This document shows positions 42,577-49,527 of a stretch of DNA of 64,000 nucleotides, in pieces. The number at the start of each line of letters is the position of its first letter. The stretch's first letter is position 1. The notes beneath the pieces are model-generated. The model searched no databases, was not told the origin of the DNA, and saw nothing but the letters and a program-made list of their open reading frames with translations. The DNA comes from SIG480 sp045636865. GTDB lineage: Bacteria > Bacillota > Clostridia > Oscillospirales > JAAYXM01. The stretch spans positions 41,770-105,769 of the forward strand of contig JAZTYJ010000015.1 of assembly GCA_045636865.1 (NCBI GenBank). Reading direction: 5' to 3'. The position numbers were made by a program, and so were the translations under genes.

Positions 42577-42726
42577 ATGAGAACAAAAATCACACTCGTT
42601 TGCACAGAATGCAAGCGCAGAAACTACGACACAATGAAAGAGAAGAAGAACACTCCGGACAGACTCGAGATGCGTAAGCATTGCCCGTTCTGCCGCAAGC
42701 ATACTCTCCACAGAGAAGCGAAGTAA
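42577..42726 (+). CDS. rpmG: 50S ribosomal protein L33
   Basis: A 49-residue ribosomal protein L33 of the zinc-binding type: two CXXC pairs, CTEC (about 9-12) and CPFC (about 36-39), which bind Zn2+. The protein starts MRTKITLVC and ends HTLHREAK as usual. The ATG at 42577 has TTGGAGG 9 bases upstream. A longer reading from 42505 is unlikely. It heads the classical rpmG-secE-nusG order. Confidence 0.97.
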   Translation: MRTKITLVCTECKRRNYDTMKEKKNTPDRLEMRKHCPFCRKHTLHREAK

Positions 42727-42763
42727 TTGAGTTGTTGATTAACAAAGAAAGGGTGTGCTTCTA

Positions 42764-42961
42764 ATGTCAACCAAGAAGAGACGCGATTTAGCTACATGGT
42801 TCCGTGAGATGAAGAGCGAACTTAAGAAGGTTGCATGGCCGTCAGGCAAGCAGGTTTACAAGAATACCTGTGTTGTTTTGATCGTTTGCGCAATCGTTGC
42901 AGTAATCACATATCTTATGGACCTTTTGTTCAATGCCGGTTTAGGATTGCTCCTTAAGTAG
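42764..42961 (+). CDS. secE: Preprotein translocase subunit SecE
   Basis: The small clamp subunit of the SecYEG translocon. The 65 residues have the conserved amphipathic FREMKSELKKVAWPSGKQ (about 11-28) and one transmembrane helix (about 36-62), the short single-helix form of Gram-positives. The ATG at 42764 is preceded by AAAGGGTG. It lies between rpmG and nusG, its usual neighbours. Confidence 0.97.
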   Translation: MSTKKRRDLATWFREMKSELKKVAWPSGKQVYKNTCVVLIVCAIVAVITYLMDLLFNAGLGLLLK

Positions 42962-42983
42962 TTTATTAGGGAGGACATGTTAA

Positions 42984-43511
42984 ATGGCAGGAAATGCTAA
43001 ATGGTATGTTATCCACACATACTCAGGCTATGAAAATAAGGTAGCCGCAACAATTGAAAAGACAGTCGAAAACAGAAAATTGCATGACCTTATCTGCGCC
43101 GTAAACGTTCCTGTCGAAACCGTTGTTGAAGTTAAAGACGGTAAGCGCAAGGAAACAGAGCGCAAGATTTTCCCGGGATACGTTCTCGTGAAAATGGTTA
43201 TGACAGACGAAAGCTGGCACGTCGTCCGCAATACGCGCGGTGTTACAGGTTTTGTTGGTCCTGCGAGCAAACCCGTGCCGCTCAGCGATGAGGAAGTAGA
43301 AAACCTCGGAGTAGAGAAGCACGAGCTCGTTATCGACTATGCAGTAGGCGACAACGTCAAGATTATTGACGGTGCGCTCGAAGACTTTGTCGGTGTTGTT
43401 GACGAAATCGAGCTTGACAAAAACAAGATTCGCGTTATCGTTTCAATGTTCGGCAGAGAAACCCCGGTTGAGCTTGAGCCCGACCAGGTCGAGCCGGTTA
43501 AAGAAGACTAG
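42984..43511 (+). CDS. nusG: Transcription termination/antitermination protein NusG
   Basis: A 175-residue elongation factor that binds RNA polymerase and couples transcription with Rho or the ribosome. The NGN domain (about 1-110) has WYVIHTYSGYENKV and FPGYVLVKM; the C-terminal KOW domain (about 125-175) has GDNVKIIDGALEDFVGVV. It follows secE by 22 bases with AGGGAGG as ribosome binding site. Confidence 0.97.
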   Translation: MAGNAKWYVIHTYSGYENKVAATIEKTVENRKLHDLICAVNVPVETVVEVKDGKRKETERKIFPGYVLVKMVMTDESWHVVRNTRGVTGFVGPASKPVPLSDEEVENLGVEKHELVIDYAVGDNVKIIDGALEDFVGVVDEIELDKNKIRVIVSMFGRETPVELEPDQVEPVKED

Positions 43512-43573
43512 GCTCATAAGTTTGTATGCAGGCGCAAGCGCGCTTTTAGCATAGCCCGGGCAAGATATGCCCC

Positions 43574-43652
43574 GGCGGTGGGAGGTGTCCCCGAAGAAGA
43601 AACGGAAGAGGCTTCTTAATTCCGTTTGCGGGTTGATGCCGCCATTTACCAC
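43574..43652 (+). promoter_or_regulatory. Putative L1-binding leader structure before rplK
   Basis: GGCGGTGGGAGG (43574-43585) and GCC...TTACCAC (43641-43652) can close a stem with a purine-rich internal loop. The same GTGGGAGG/TTACCAC pair occurs before rplA. It resembles the 23S rRNA site bound by ribosomal protein L1. Confidence 0.4.
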
Positions 43653-43675
43653 ATTTTATTAAGGAGGTGCGAATC

Positions 43676-44101
43676 ATGGCACAGAAAGTAGTAGGATTTA
43701 TCAAGCTTCAGATTCCGGCAGGTAAGGCAACTCCGGCGCCCCCTGTAGGTCCGGCCCTTGGTCAGCACGGTGTCAACATCGTTCAGTTTACCAAGGAGTT
43801 CAATGAACGCACAAAGAACGATATCGGTCTCGTTATACCGGTAGTTATCACAGTTTATGCTGACCGTTCTTTCTCATTCATCACAAAGACTCCGCCGGCA
43901 TCTGTTCTTATTAAGAAGGCTTGCAAGATTGAAAGCGGTTCAGGTGTTCCGAACAAGACAAAGGTTGCTAAAATCAGCAAGGATGACCTCAGAAAGATCG
44001 CTGAGCTCAAGGCTCCCGACCTTAATGCGGCTTCAGTCGAAACTGCAATGAGTATGATTGCAGGTACATGCAGAAGCATGGGAGTTACGGTTGAAGAGTA
44101 A
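43676..44101 (+). CDS. rplK: 50S ribosomal protein L11
   Basis: A 141-residue protein of the GTPase-associated centre of the large subunit. It has the N-terminal MAQKVVGFIKLQIPAGKA, then TPAPPVGPALGQHGVNI, and a C-terminal rRNA-binding domain ending in AGTCRSMGVTVEE. The ATG at 43676 has AAGGAGGTG upstream. The earlier in-frame codon at 43667 is too close to that site. Confidence 0.98.
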   Translation: MAQKVVGFIKLQIPAGKATPAPPVGPALGQHGVNIVQFTKEFNERTKNDIGLVIPVVITVYADRSFSFITKTPPASVLIKKACKIESGSGVPNKTKVAKISKDDLRKIAELKAPDLNAASVETAMSMIAGTCRSMGVTVEE

Positions 44102-44138
44102 TCTTTAACTGAAATGCGGCAGATAGCCGTTTACTTAC

Positions 44139-44171
44139 GTGGGAGGGCGAGAAACGCCCGAAAATTACCAC
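44139..44171 (+). promoter_or_regulatory. Putative L1 autoregulatory site before rplA
   Basis: GTGG (44139-44142) pairs with CCAC (44168-44171). Inside, GGGCG (44145-44149) pairs with CGCCC (44155-44159). The asymmetric loop GA/GAAAATTA separates the two helices, as in L1 binding sites on rRNA and L1 mRNAs. It ends next to the AAGGAGG of rplA, so bound L1 could block translation. Confidence 0.5.
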
Positions 44172-44187
44172 AAGGAGGTTTACTACA

Positions 44188-44883
44188 ATGCGTAGAGGTA
44201 AAAAGTATATTGAAAGTGCTAAACTTATCGATCGTGCTACACAGTACGAGCCCGAAGAAGCATTTGACTTGATGGGCAAGTTTGGCAAAGCAAAGTTCGA
44301 CGAAACAGTTGAGCTTCACGTAAAGCTCGGCGTTGACTCACGTCATGCTGATCAGCAGGTTCGTGGTGCTGTTGTTCTTCCGCACGGTACAGGTAAGACT
44401 GTTCGTGTTTGCGTATTCGCAAAGGGCGACAAGGCTAAGGAAGCTGAAGAGGCAGGAGCAGAGGTTGTAGGTGCAGAGGATCTTCTCGCAAGAATCCAGA
44501 ACGACAACTTCTTCGAATTTGACGTAGTTGTTGCAACTCCGGACATGATGGGTGTTGTTGGTCGTCTCGGTAAGGTTCTTGGTCCGAAGGGACTCATGCC
44601 GAACCCGAAGGCAGGCACAGTTACTATGGACGTTGCAAAGGCAGTTGCAGATCTTAAGGCAGGTAAGATTGAGTATCGTCTCGATAAGACAAACATCATT
44701 CACTGCCCGATTGGTAAGGTTTCTTTCGGTACAGAAAAGCTTTCTGATAACTTCAACACAATCGTTGGTGCTATCATCAAGGCAAAGCCGGCAGCAGCAA
44801 AGGGAACATATATCCGTTCATGCGTTGTTACATCAACAATGGGCCCGGGTATCAAGGTTAACGTTTCAAAGTTGCTCGGTTAA
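44188..44883 (+). CDS. rplA: 50S ribosomal protein L1
   Basis: A 231-residue protein forming the L1 stalk, which moves deacylated tRNA out of the E site; it also represses its own operon by binding mRNA. Visible signatures are VVLPHGTGKTVRVCVFA, the GPKGLMPNPKAGTVT block (about 131-145) and IRSCVVTSTMGPGIKV. It follows rplK in the usual order with AAGGAGG upstream. Confidence 0.98.
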   Translation: MRRGKKYIESAKLIDRATQYEPEEAFDLMGKFGKAKFDETVELHVKLGVDSRHADQQVRGAVVLPHGTGKTVRVCVFAKGDKAKEAEEAGAEVVGAEDLLARIQNDNFFEFDVVVATPDMMGVVGRLGKVLGPKGLMPNPKAGTVTMDVAKAVADLKAGKIEYRLDKTNIIHCPIGKVSFGTEKLSDNFNTIVGAIIKAKPAAAKGTYIRSCVVTSTMGPGIKVNVSKLLG

Positions 44884-44889
44884 TTTTTC

Positions 44890-44918
44890 TTGACAAAGAG
44901 AGAAAAGTTTGCTATAAT
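44890..44918 (+). promoter_or_regulatory. Promoter of rplJ-rplL
   Basis: A perfect TTGACA (44890-44895) and TATAAT (44913-44918) are spaced by 17 bases. This gives rplJL its own strong promoter behind rplA. Confidence 0.92.
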
Positions 44919-44924
44919 ACTTAT

Positions 44925-45036
44925 TGCGACTTAAGACAGCAGGTAGCGAAAGCGTAAATCCCGCCGAGGAAGCAGATTATAATACATTTGTGTTAATAAT
45001 TTGTTTACCCATGCGTCTTAAGCGCATGGGTTTTTA
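44925..45036 (+). promoter_or_regulatory. L10 (rplJ) leader with terminator
   Basis: The leader has the L10-leader consensus AAGACAGCAGG...TAAATCCCGCCGAGG (44933-44970). A terminator hairpin follows: ACCCATGCG (45007-45015) with CGCATGGGT (45023-45031), then T5. The loop region GTCTTAAG (45015-45022) is exactly complementary to CTTAAGAC (44930-44937) at the start of the L10-binding part, which could link L10 binding to termination. Confidence 0.88.
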
Positions 45037-45062
45037 TTTAAATTAACGGAGGTGAAACATAA

Positions 45063-45692
45063 ATGCCAAGTGCAAAGGTTTTGGAACAGAAGAAGCAGTT
45101 GGTTGCAGAGCTCGCTGAACAGATGAAGGCTGCAAGCAGCGGTGTCCTCGTCGACTATAAGGGTATCAATGTTGCTGATGACACACAGCTTCGTGCAGAT
45201 ATGCGCAAGAACAACGTTGATTACAAGGTTGTTAAGAACACACTCATCCGCTTTGCAGCAAAGGAAGCAGGTCTCGAGGGTCTTGATGAAGTTCTCGAAG
45301 GCACAACTGCTCTTGCTATCAGCGCAGACGACATCATTGCTCCGGCAAAGGTTGTTGCTGAGTATGCAAAGAAGTATGAAGACATCTACAACATCAAGTT
45401 AGGTTTCATTGATGGTAAGGTTGTCAGCAAGGAAGAGATTATGCAGATTGCAAATCTCCCGAGCAAAGAAGTTCTCCTTGGAAGACTTCTTGGAGGATTG
45501 CAGGGTCCGATCTTCGGTCTCGCTCTTGTGCTTAAAGCAATCGCTGACAAGAAGGCTGAAGGTGCTCCTGAAGCAGAGGCAGCTGCAGCACCCGTAGAGG
45601 AAGCAGCACCTGCAGAAGAGGCTCCGGCAGCAGAAGCAGCAGCACCCGCTGAAGAGGCAGCTCCGGCAGAGGAAGCTCCCGCAGCAGAATAA
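45063..45692 (+). CDS. rplJ: 50S ribosomal protein L10
   Basis: A 209-residue protein that forms the base of the L7/L12 stalk. The N-terminal rRNA-binding part (LVDYKGINVADDTQLR, NVDYKVVKNTLIRFA) is standard. The C-terminal helix binding L12 dimers is followed by about 40 residues made almost only of Ala, Glu and Pro in repeated APAEEAP units, making it longer than the usual 165-175. GGAGGTGA precedes ATG. Its translation is expected to be controlled through the L10 leader. Confidence 0.97.
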   Translation: MPSAKVLEQKKQLVAELAEQMKAASSGVLVDYKGINVADDTQLRADMRKNNVDYKVVKNTLIRFAAKEAGLEGLDEVLEGTTALAISADDIIAPAKVVAEYAKKYEDIYNIKLGFIDGKVVSKEEIMQIANLPSKEVLLGRLLGGLQGPIFGLALVLKAIADKKAEGAPEAEAAAAPVEEAAPAEEAPAAEAAAPAEEAAPAEEAPAAE

Positions 45693-45732
45693 TAAAAAAC
45701 ATAAATTTACAAAAATTTAGGAGGTAAACAAA

Positions 45733-46113
45733 ATGTCTGAAAAGATCACAAATTTCATTGAAGAAGTAAAAGGCTTAACAGTTCTTGAGCTCAATGAGCT
45801 CGTAAAGGCTCTCGAGGAAGAGTTCGGCGTATCAGCTACAGCAGCAGTAGCAGTTGCAGCTCCGGCTGCAGGTGCAGATGCAGGCGCTGCAGCAGCAGAG
45901 AAGGATTCATTTGATGTTGTTCTCGCTGAAGCAGGCGCAGCAAAGCTCAACGTTATCAAGGTTGTTCGTGAACTCACAGGTCTCGGCCTTAAGGAAGCTA
46001 AGGAACTCGTTGAGAGCGCTCCGAAGGCTATCAAGGAAGGCGCAAGCAAGGACGAAGCTGAAGCTATCAAGGCAAAGCTCGAAGAAGCAGGCGCAAAGGT
46101 TGAACTTAAGTAA
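45733..46113 (+). CDS. rplL: 50S ribosomal protein L7/L12
   Basis: A 126-residue protein present in several copies on the stalk, where it recruits translational GTPases. The N-terminal dimerisation domain (about 1-32), a flexible Ala/Gly-rich hinge (about 36-55) and the C-terminal domain (KDSFDVVLAEAGAAKLNVIK in part, GLGLKEAKELVESAPKAIKE) are all typical. It is the last ribosomal gene of the block. rpoB does not follow; a hairpin and tRNA-Ser do. Confidence 0.98.
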   Translation: MSEKITNFIEEVKGLTVLELNELVKALEEEFGVSATAAVAVAAPAAGADAGAAAAEKDSFDVVLAEAGAAKLNVIKVVRELTGLGLKEAKELVESAPKAIKEGASKDEAEAIKAKLEEAGAKVELK

Positions 46114-46135
46114 TTTAAGTTTAGAAAGTTTATTT

Positions 46136-46163
46136 CCGCAAAGGGAGATTTCTCCCTTTGCGG
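46136..46163 (+). terminator. Hairpin after rplL
   Basis: CCGCAAAGGGAGA (46136-46148) and TCTCCCTTTGCGG (46151-46163) form a perfect 13-bp stem with a TT loop. The following ACTTTAAAT is a weak T tract. Confidence 0.7.
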
Positions 46164-46188
46164 ACTTTAAATGCAAAAAAGAATATTC

Positions 46189-46280
46189 GGAGAGTTGGCT
46201 GAGTTGGTCGAAGGCGCACGATTGGAAATCGTGTAACGGCTAATACCCGTTCGAGGGTTCGAATCCCTCACTCTCCGCCA
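46189..46280 (+). tRNA. tRNA-Ser (anticodon GGA)
   Basis: A 92-nt class II tRNA with encoded CCA. The acceptor GGAGAGT pairs with ACTCTCC, the anticodon stem CACGA/TCGTG encloses TTGGAAA with anticodon GGA, a long variable arm and the T loop GGTTCGAATCC follow. It reads UCC and UCU serine codons. Confidence 0.97.
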
Positions 46281-46308
46281 AAAACCTCGTTCTTTTGAAC
46301 GGGGTTTT
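46281..46308 (+). terminator. Terminator after tRNA-Ser
   Basis: CCTCGTTC (46285-46292) and GAACGGGG (46297-46304, one G-T pair) with a TTTT loop, followed by four T. Confidence 0.8.
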
Positions 46309-46382
46309 ATGTTTTTAAGGTTTTTTATCCAATTATCTGAAATTTTTAGAAGGTATATAATGCATTACTGTTTTGGTAAAAG

Positions 46383-46411
46383 TTGCGTGTGATTCTTTTT
46401 TGTGATATAAT
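46383..46411 (+). promoter_or_regulatory. Promoter of the lipoprotein gene
   Basis: TTGCGT (46383-46388) and a perfect TATAAT (46406-46411) are spaced by 17 bases. Confidence 0.65.
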
Positions 46412-46468
46412 AGCTCCAAAAGAATCACTGCGGATTCTGTTTGATAATGCTGAAAAGGTGGTATTGAT

Positions 46469-47503
46469 ATGAAGAAAACCACACGTGTTGTTTTGTTGGT
46501 TGTTCTTATGTTATTGCTTTTTAATTTATCAGGGTGTGCTTTTTTAAAAAATGCAAATGCTCCACAGATTATAGAAAGTTATCCGTCGGATACAGCGCCT
46601 TCACAGGTAATTAAAACCGATGATTTCTGGGTTATGCTTTTTAACTCTTACGCAGAACACGACTATTCAATACTTATAGGTGAAAATCCTGATTCTTTGA
46701 ATGAAATTTATAGTGTTGATGATGTAACGATTTGGTATTTTGATGCCGATAATGATGCCGTTGTCTGGAGCGAAAGATCAACTGAGTTTTATACATATAA
46801 GTTATATCGGTTTGATACACAAAATGTTGAAACGATTTACCAAGCTTCACTTGAAGATGGATACCAGGCGGTGAATATTGGAATTTATGCAAAGTCAGCA
46901 TATTATTGTCTTGTGGATTATAAAAAGCAGGATGTTTCTGTTTTGGCATACAATTTTGAGACAGGGTCCACAACAGTAGTGTACGATATTCCGTATGAAG
47001 AGGAAAATCAACCTCATACAATAAATGTTGAAGATGAATATCTGAGTTTTGCTTGCGCAGATGAAATCGCAGTAATAAATTTAAAGAATAACGAGATTGT
47101 TTTTAAAACAAAACTCCCCGACGAAGTTAAGTACACATATGCTGTTTCGTATGATGGCATAAATGATGTTTGCGCCTTGTATTATGCAGATGAGGATAGT
47201 GAAGACATTGCAGTACTGAAAGAGGGAGATTCTGAAATTTCTTCATTATATACTTTCTCGAAAAATTGTTATGCCTATATGGAAAAAATTGAATGCTATG
47301 ACGGACATTTATATTGGATAAAGCAGGCGAATGTTTCGGGAATGGTGGCAGATCACTATACATTTGTTGATTATGATTATTTAACGCATAAACCGATTGA
47401 AACAAAATGGACACTTGATTTCTTCCGCGATGGGAAAGAGATATATTTGATTCGATTCAATAAGATTGAGTATACACATATGAATCTTTGCCAATATCAG
47501 TAA
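46469..47503 (+). CDS. Lipoprotein with beta-propeller-like repeats, function unknown
   Basis: A 344-residue exported lipoprotein. The signal peptide (about 1-23) has a basic start, a hydrophobic core and a lipobox LSGC with the modified Cys23. The mature part is rich in Tyr, Asp and Val in alternating strands (VVWSERSTEFYTYKLYRFDT, YLSFACADEIAVINLKNNEI) like a WD/YVTN-type propeller that reports a value per blade. No family was recognised. The DNA is AT-rich with codon use unlike the adjacent ribosomal genes. It is a single-gene unit with promoter and terminator. Confidence 0.75.
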   Translation: MKKTTRVVLLVVLMLLLFNLSGCAFLKNANAPQIIESYPSDTAPSQVIKTDDFWVMLFNSYAEHDYSILIGENPDSLNEIYSVDDVTIWYFDADNDAVVWSERSTEFYTYKLYRFDTQNVETIYQASLEDGYQAVNIGIYAKSAYYCLVDYKKQDVSVLAYNFETGSTTVVYDIPYEEENQPHTINVEDEYLSFACADEIAVINLKNNEIVFKTKLPDEVKYTYAVSYDGINDVCALYYADEDSEDIAVLKEGDSEISSLYTFSKNCYAYMEKIECYDGHLYWIKQANVSGMVADHYTFVDYDYLTHKPIETKWTLDFFRDGKEIYLIRFNKIEYTHMNLCQYQ

Positions 47504-47565
47504 TCGTTTATTTTGCGTTGGCGTTTCTAACCCGGCATAATATCAAACTTTTTGAAATTATTATG

Positions 47566-47596
47566 AAAAAAGACTATTCATTAGAATGGTCTTTTT
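47566..47596 (+). terminator. Terminator after the lipoprotein gene
   Basis: GACTATTC (47572-47579) and GAATGGTC (47584-47591) pair (one G-T) around ATTA, with A and T runs outside. The remaining gap up to 47729 shows a TATAAT near 47690 but no clear -35. Confidence 0.75.
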
Positions 47597-47729
47597 ATTA
47601 CTTCCAAAAAGCTTATTTTTTGCAAATTGTTGATTAGAAAAAACAACGACTAAAGCGAATGTATAGGATAAAATTAGATTATAATTTGAAAATTACATTT
47701 GTAATTTGGTTTTAAGGAGTGCGAGGTTT

Positions 47730-48890
47730 ATGAAGAAGGCAGTTATAGGAATTATCGGTTGTGGAAATATCGCAAAAGATGTGCATCTTGGAAATGCTTT
47801 CTCAAACCCGAGAATCAGGGTTAAGTGGTGCGCGGACCTTATGCAGGAAAATCTGGACTATGTAAAAGAAAAGTATCCTTATGAGAATCTCACAACAAAC
47901 TATATGGATGTTCTTGATGACCCTGAGGTTCAGGGGGTGTTGATTCTCACGGTGCATAATGTAAGAGAGCAGATCATAAGAGAGGCTGCAGAACGCGGAA
48001 AACACATCTACGTTGAAAAGCCCATGAGCACAACGATGGAAGAGTCATACAACATTATGAAGATTATTCAGGAGAATAATGTTAAGCTCACCGTAGGCTT
48101 CAACAGACGCAGCGCTCCTATCGTCAAAGATGCAAAGCGTATTCTGGACGAGCACTCACCCGAAAAGCTCGGTGAGTGGAGATACGTCAGAAACGGCAGA
48201 ATCACAAAGCTTCCCGAGGAAGAGGTAACGATGATGCTCATGCGCATCAATGATGACAGCGCATCATTCAAGATGTATGCCTTTGATGAATTTAAAGGTC
48301 AGGGCTCAATTATAGGTGAGTTCTGTCACTTCTTTGACCTCGCATGCTTCTTTATGGGAAAAGAACCCGTGAAGATTTACGCCGAAGGCTGGTCACGATG
48401 CAATGCATCAGTAACGATTCAGTTTGAGGACCAGTCAATCTGCACGATTTTTGATGCATCGTGCGGAAGTTTCGATCACCCCAAGGAGCTTATTGAGATT
48501 TACAGAGGCGGAATGTCTATGCAGCTTGACCATTATCTGCAGCTTCGCGTGGGCGGTCGAAAGGATGTCTCAAAGATTGATTATCCGTTCTGGTCGGACC
48601 CGTATCCGGAGGTTGTAGAGGGTGAAGGAACAAACCTTTACATCAACAAAATGAAAGCTAGAAATGCGGCTGTCAGCGAGAGTAATGTTCTTGCGCGTGC
48701 CGAGGTGGATAAAGGTCATTACGGACTCCTCGATGACTTTGTAGGCTCAATTCTTGATGGAACTCCATCGCCCTGTGATGCAGTTGCGGGCGCAAGAGCA
48801 ACGCTTATGTGCCTCAAGGCAAGAGAGTCGGCAAGACTTGGGTTACCGGTGAAAATTAGTATTGATGAGTATGATTTTGTAATTTCATAA
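47730..48890 (+). CDS. Gfo/Idh/MocA family oxidoreductase
   Basis: A 386-residue NAD(P)-dependent sugar or inositol-type dehydrogenase. The Rossmann start IGIIGCGNIAKDVHLG (about 5-20), the EKPMSTTMEE block (about 92-101, with the catalytic-type lysine) and GEFCHFFDLACFFMG (about 198) are characteristic. It resembles the branch often paired with inositol or amino-sugar metabolism. ATG 47730 follows AAGGAGTGCGAGG. It heads a likely operon with a CBM9-like protein and two TIM-barrel proteins, each gap being 10-25 bases. Confidence 0.88.
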   Translation: MKKAVIGIIGCGNIAKDVHLGNAFSNPRIRVKWCADLMQENLDYVKEKYPYENLTTNYMDVLDDPEVQGVLILTVHNVREQIIREAAERGKHIYVEKPMSTTMEESYNIMKIIQENNVKLTVGFNRRSAPIVKDAKRILDEHSPEKLGEWRYVRNGRITKLPEEEVTMMLMRINDDSASFKMYAFDEFKGQGSIIGEFCHFFDLACFFMGKEPVKIYAEGWSRCNASVTIQFEDQSICTIFDASCGSFDHPKELIEIYRGGMSMQLDHYLQLRVGGRKDVSKIDYPFWSDPYPEVVEGEGTNLYINKMKARNAAVSESNVLARAEVDKGHYGLLDDFVGSILDGTPSPCDAVAGARATLMCLKARESARLGLPVKISIDEYDFVIS

Positions 48891-48915
48891 GAATTGACGC
48901 GATGAGGTGGTAAAC

Positions 48916-49512
48916 GTGCGCGAAATAGACGTTTTTAAAGCGCAGAAGGAGATAAATGTCGCAGATTTTGATTTGTTAAATGCAGAGATACATACTTTTT
49001 CGGACTTGTGGAACAGAGCTGTGCCAGAAAAGACACGATTGAAGATTGCATATGATAAGAAAAATCTGTATTTCCTGTTCCGTACTGAATTTGAGGGTGT
49101 GCTTCCGCAAAAGTATAAGAAGAAAACGGGCAAGGTTTTCAGAGCGGACTGCACGGAGGTCTTTATCTCTTTTGACGGTGATGTAAATAGCTATTATGAG
49201 CTTGATATTTCGCCGTTTAACAAGGCGTTTGTTGCGAAAATTGAAAATCCCGATGATGAAAATCTTGGGATAAGTATGCTTGAAAAAAGCTTTATCATAA
49301 CAAAAACGCAGGTGCATGAGCAGCATTACGATACGCTGTATATCCTGCCGTTTGAAAATTTCACGTCGGGAGATATATACGGATGCGATATCCGGTGCAA
49401 CGCATATCGCGTGAAAATCGAAAATAAAAAGCGGGTTTCAAGAGCACTTAATCCGACATACGCGTTGAGCCACCACGTAAGAAGCAGTTTTGTTCGTCTG
49501 ATTTTGAAATAA
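48916..49512 (+). CDS. CBM9-like carbohydrate-binding protein
   Basis: A 198-residue beta-sandwich protein like the family 9 carbohydrate-binding module (DOMON-related). KTRLKIAYDKKNLYFLFR, DCTEVFISFDGDVNSYYELD-like and the C-terminal NAYRV blocks are typical. It has no signal peptide, so it would bind a sugar in the cytoplasm or be a domain of a complex. GTG 48916 is chosen because GATGAGGT lies 7 bases upstream. An in-frame GTG at 48907 overlaps that site. It sits between a Gfo/Idh/MocA enzyme and two TIM-barrel proteins. Confidence 0.7.
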   Translation: MREIDVFKAQKEINVADFDLLNAEIHTFSDLWNRAVPEKTRLKIAYDKKNLYFLFRTEFEGVLPQKYKKKTGKVFRADCTEVFISFDGDVNSYYELDISPFNKAFVAKIENPDDENLGISMLEKSFIITKTQVHEQHYDTLYILPFENFTSGDIYGCDIRCNAYRVKIENKKRVSRALNPTYALSHHVRSSFVRLILK

Positions 49513-49527
49513 GGGGAGAAGGTTTGA

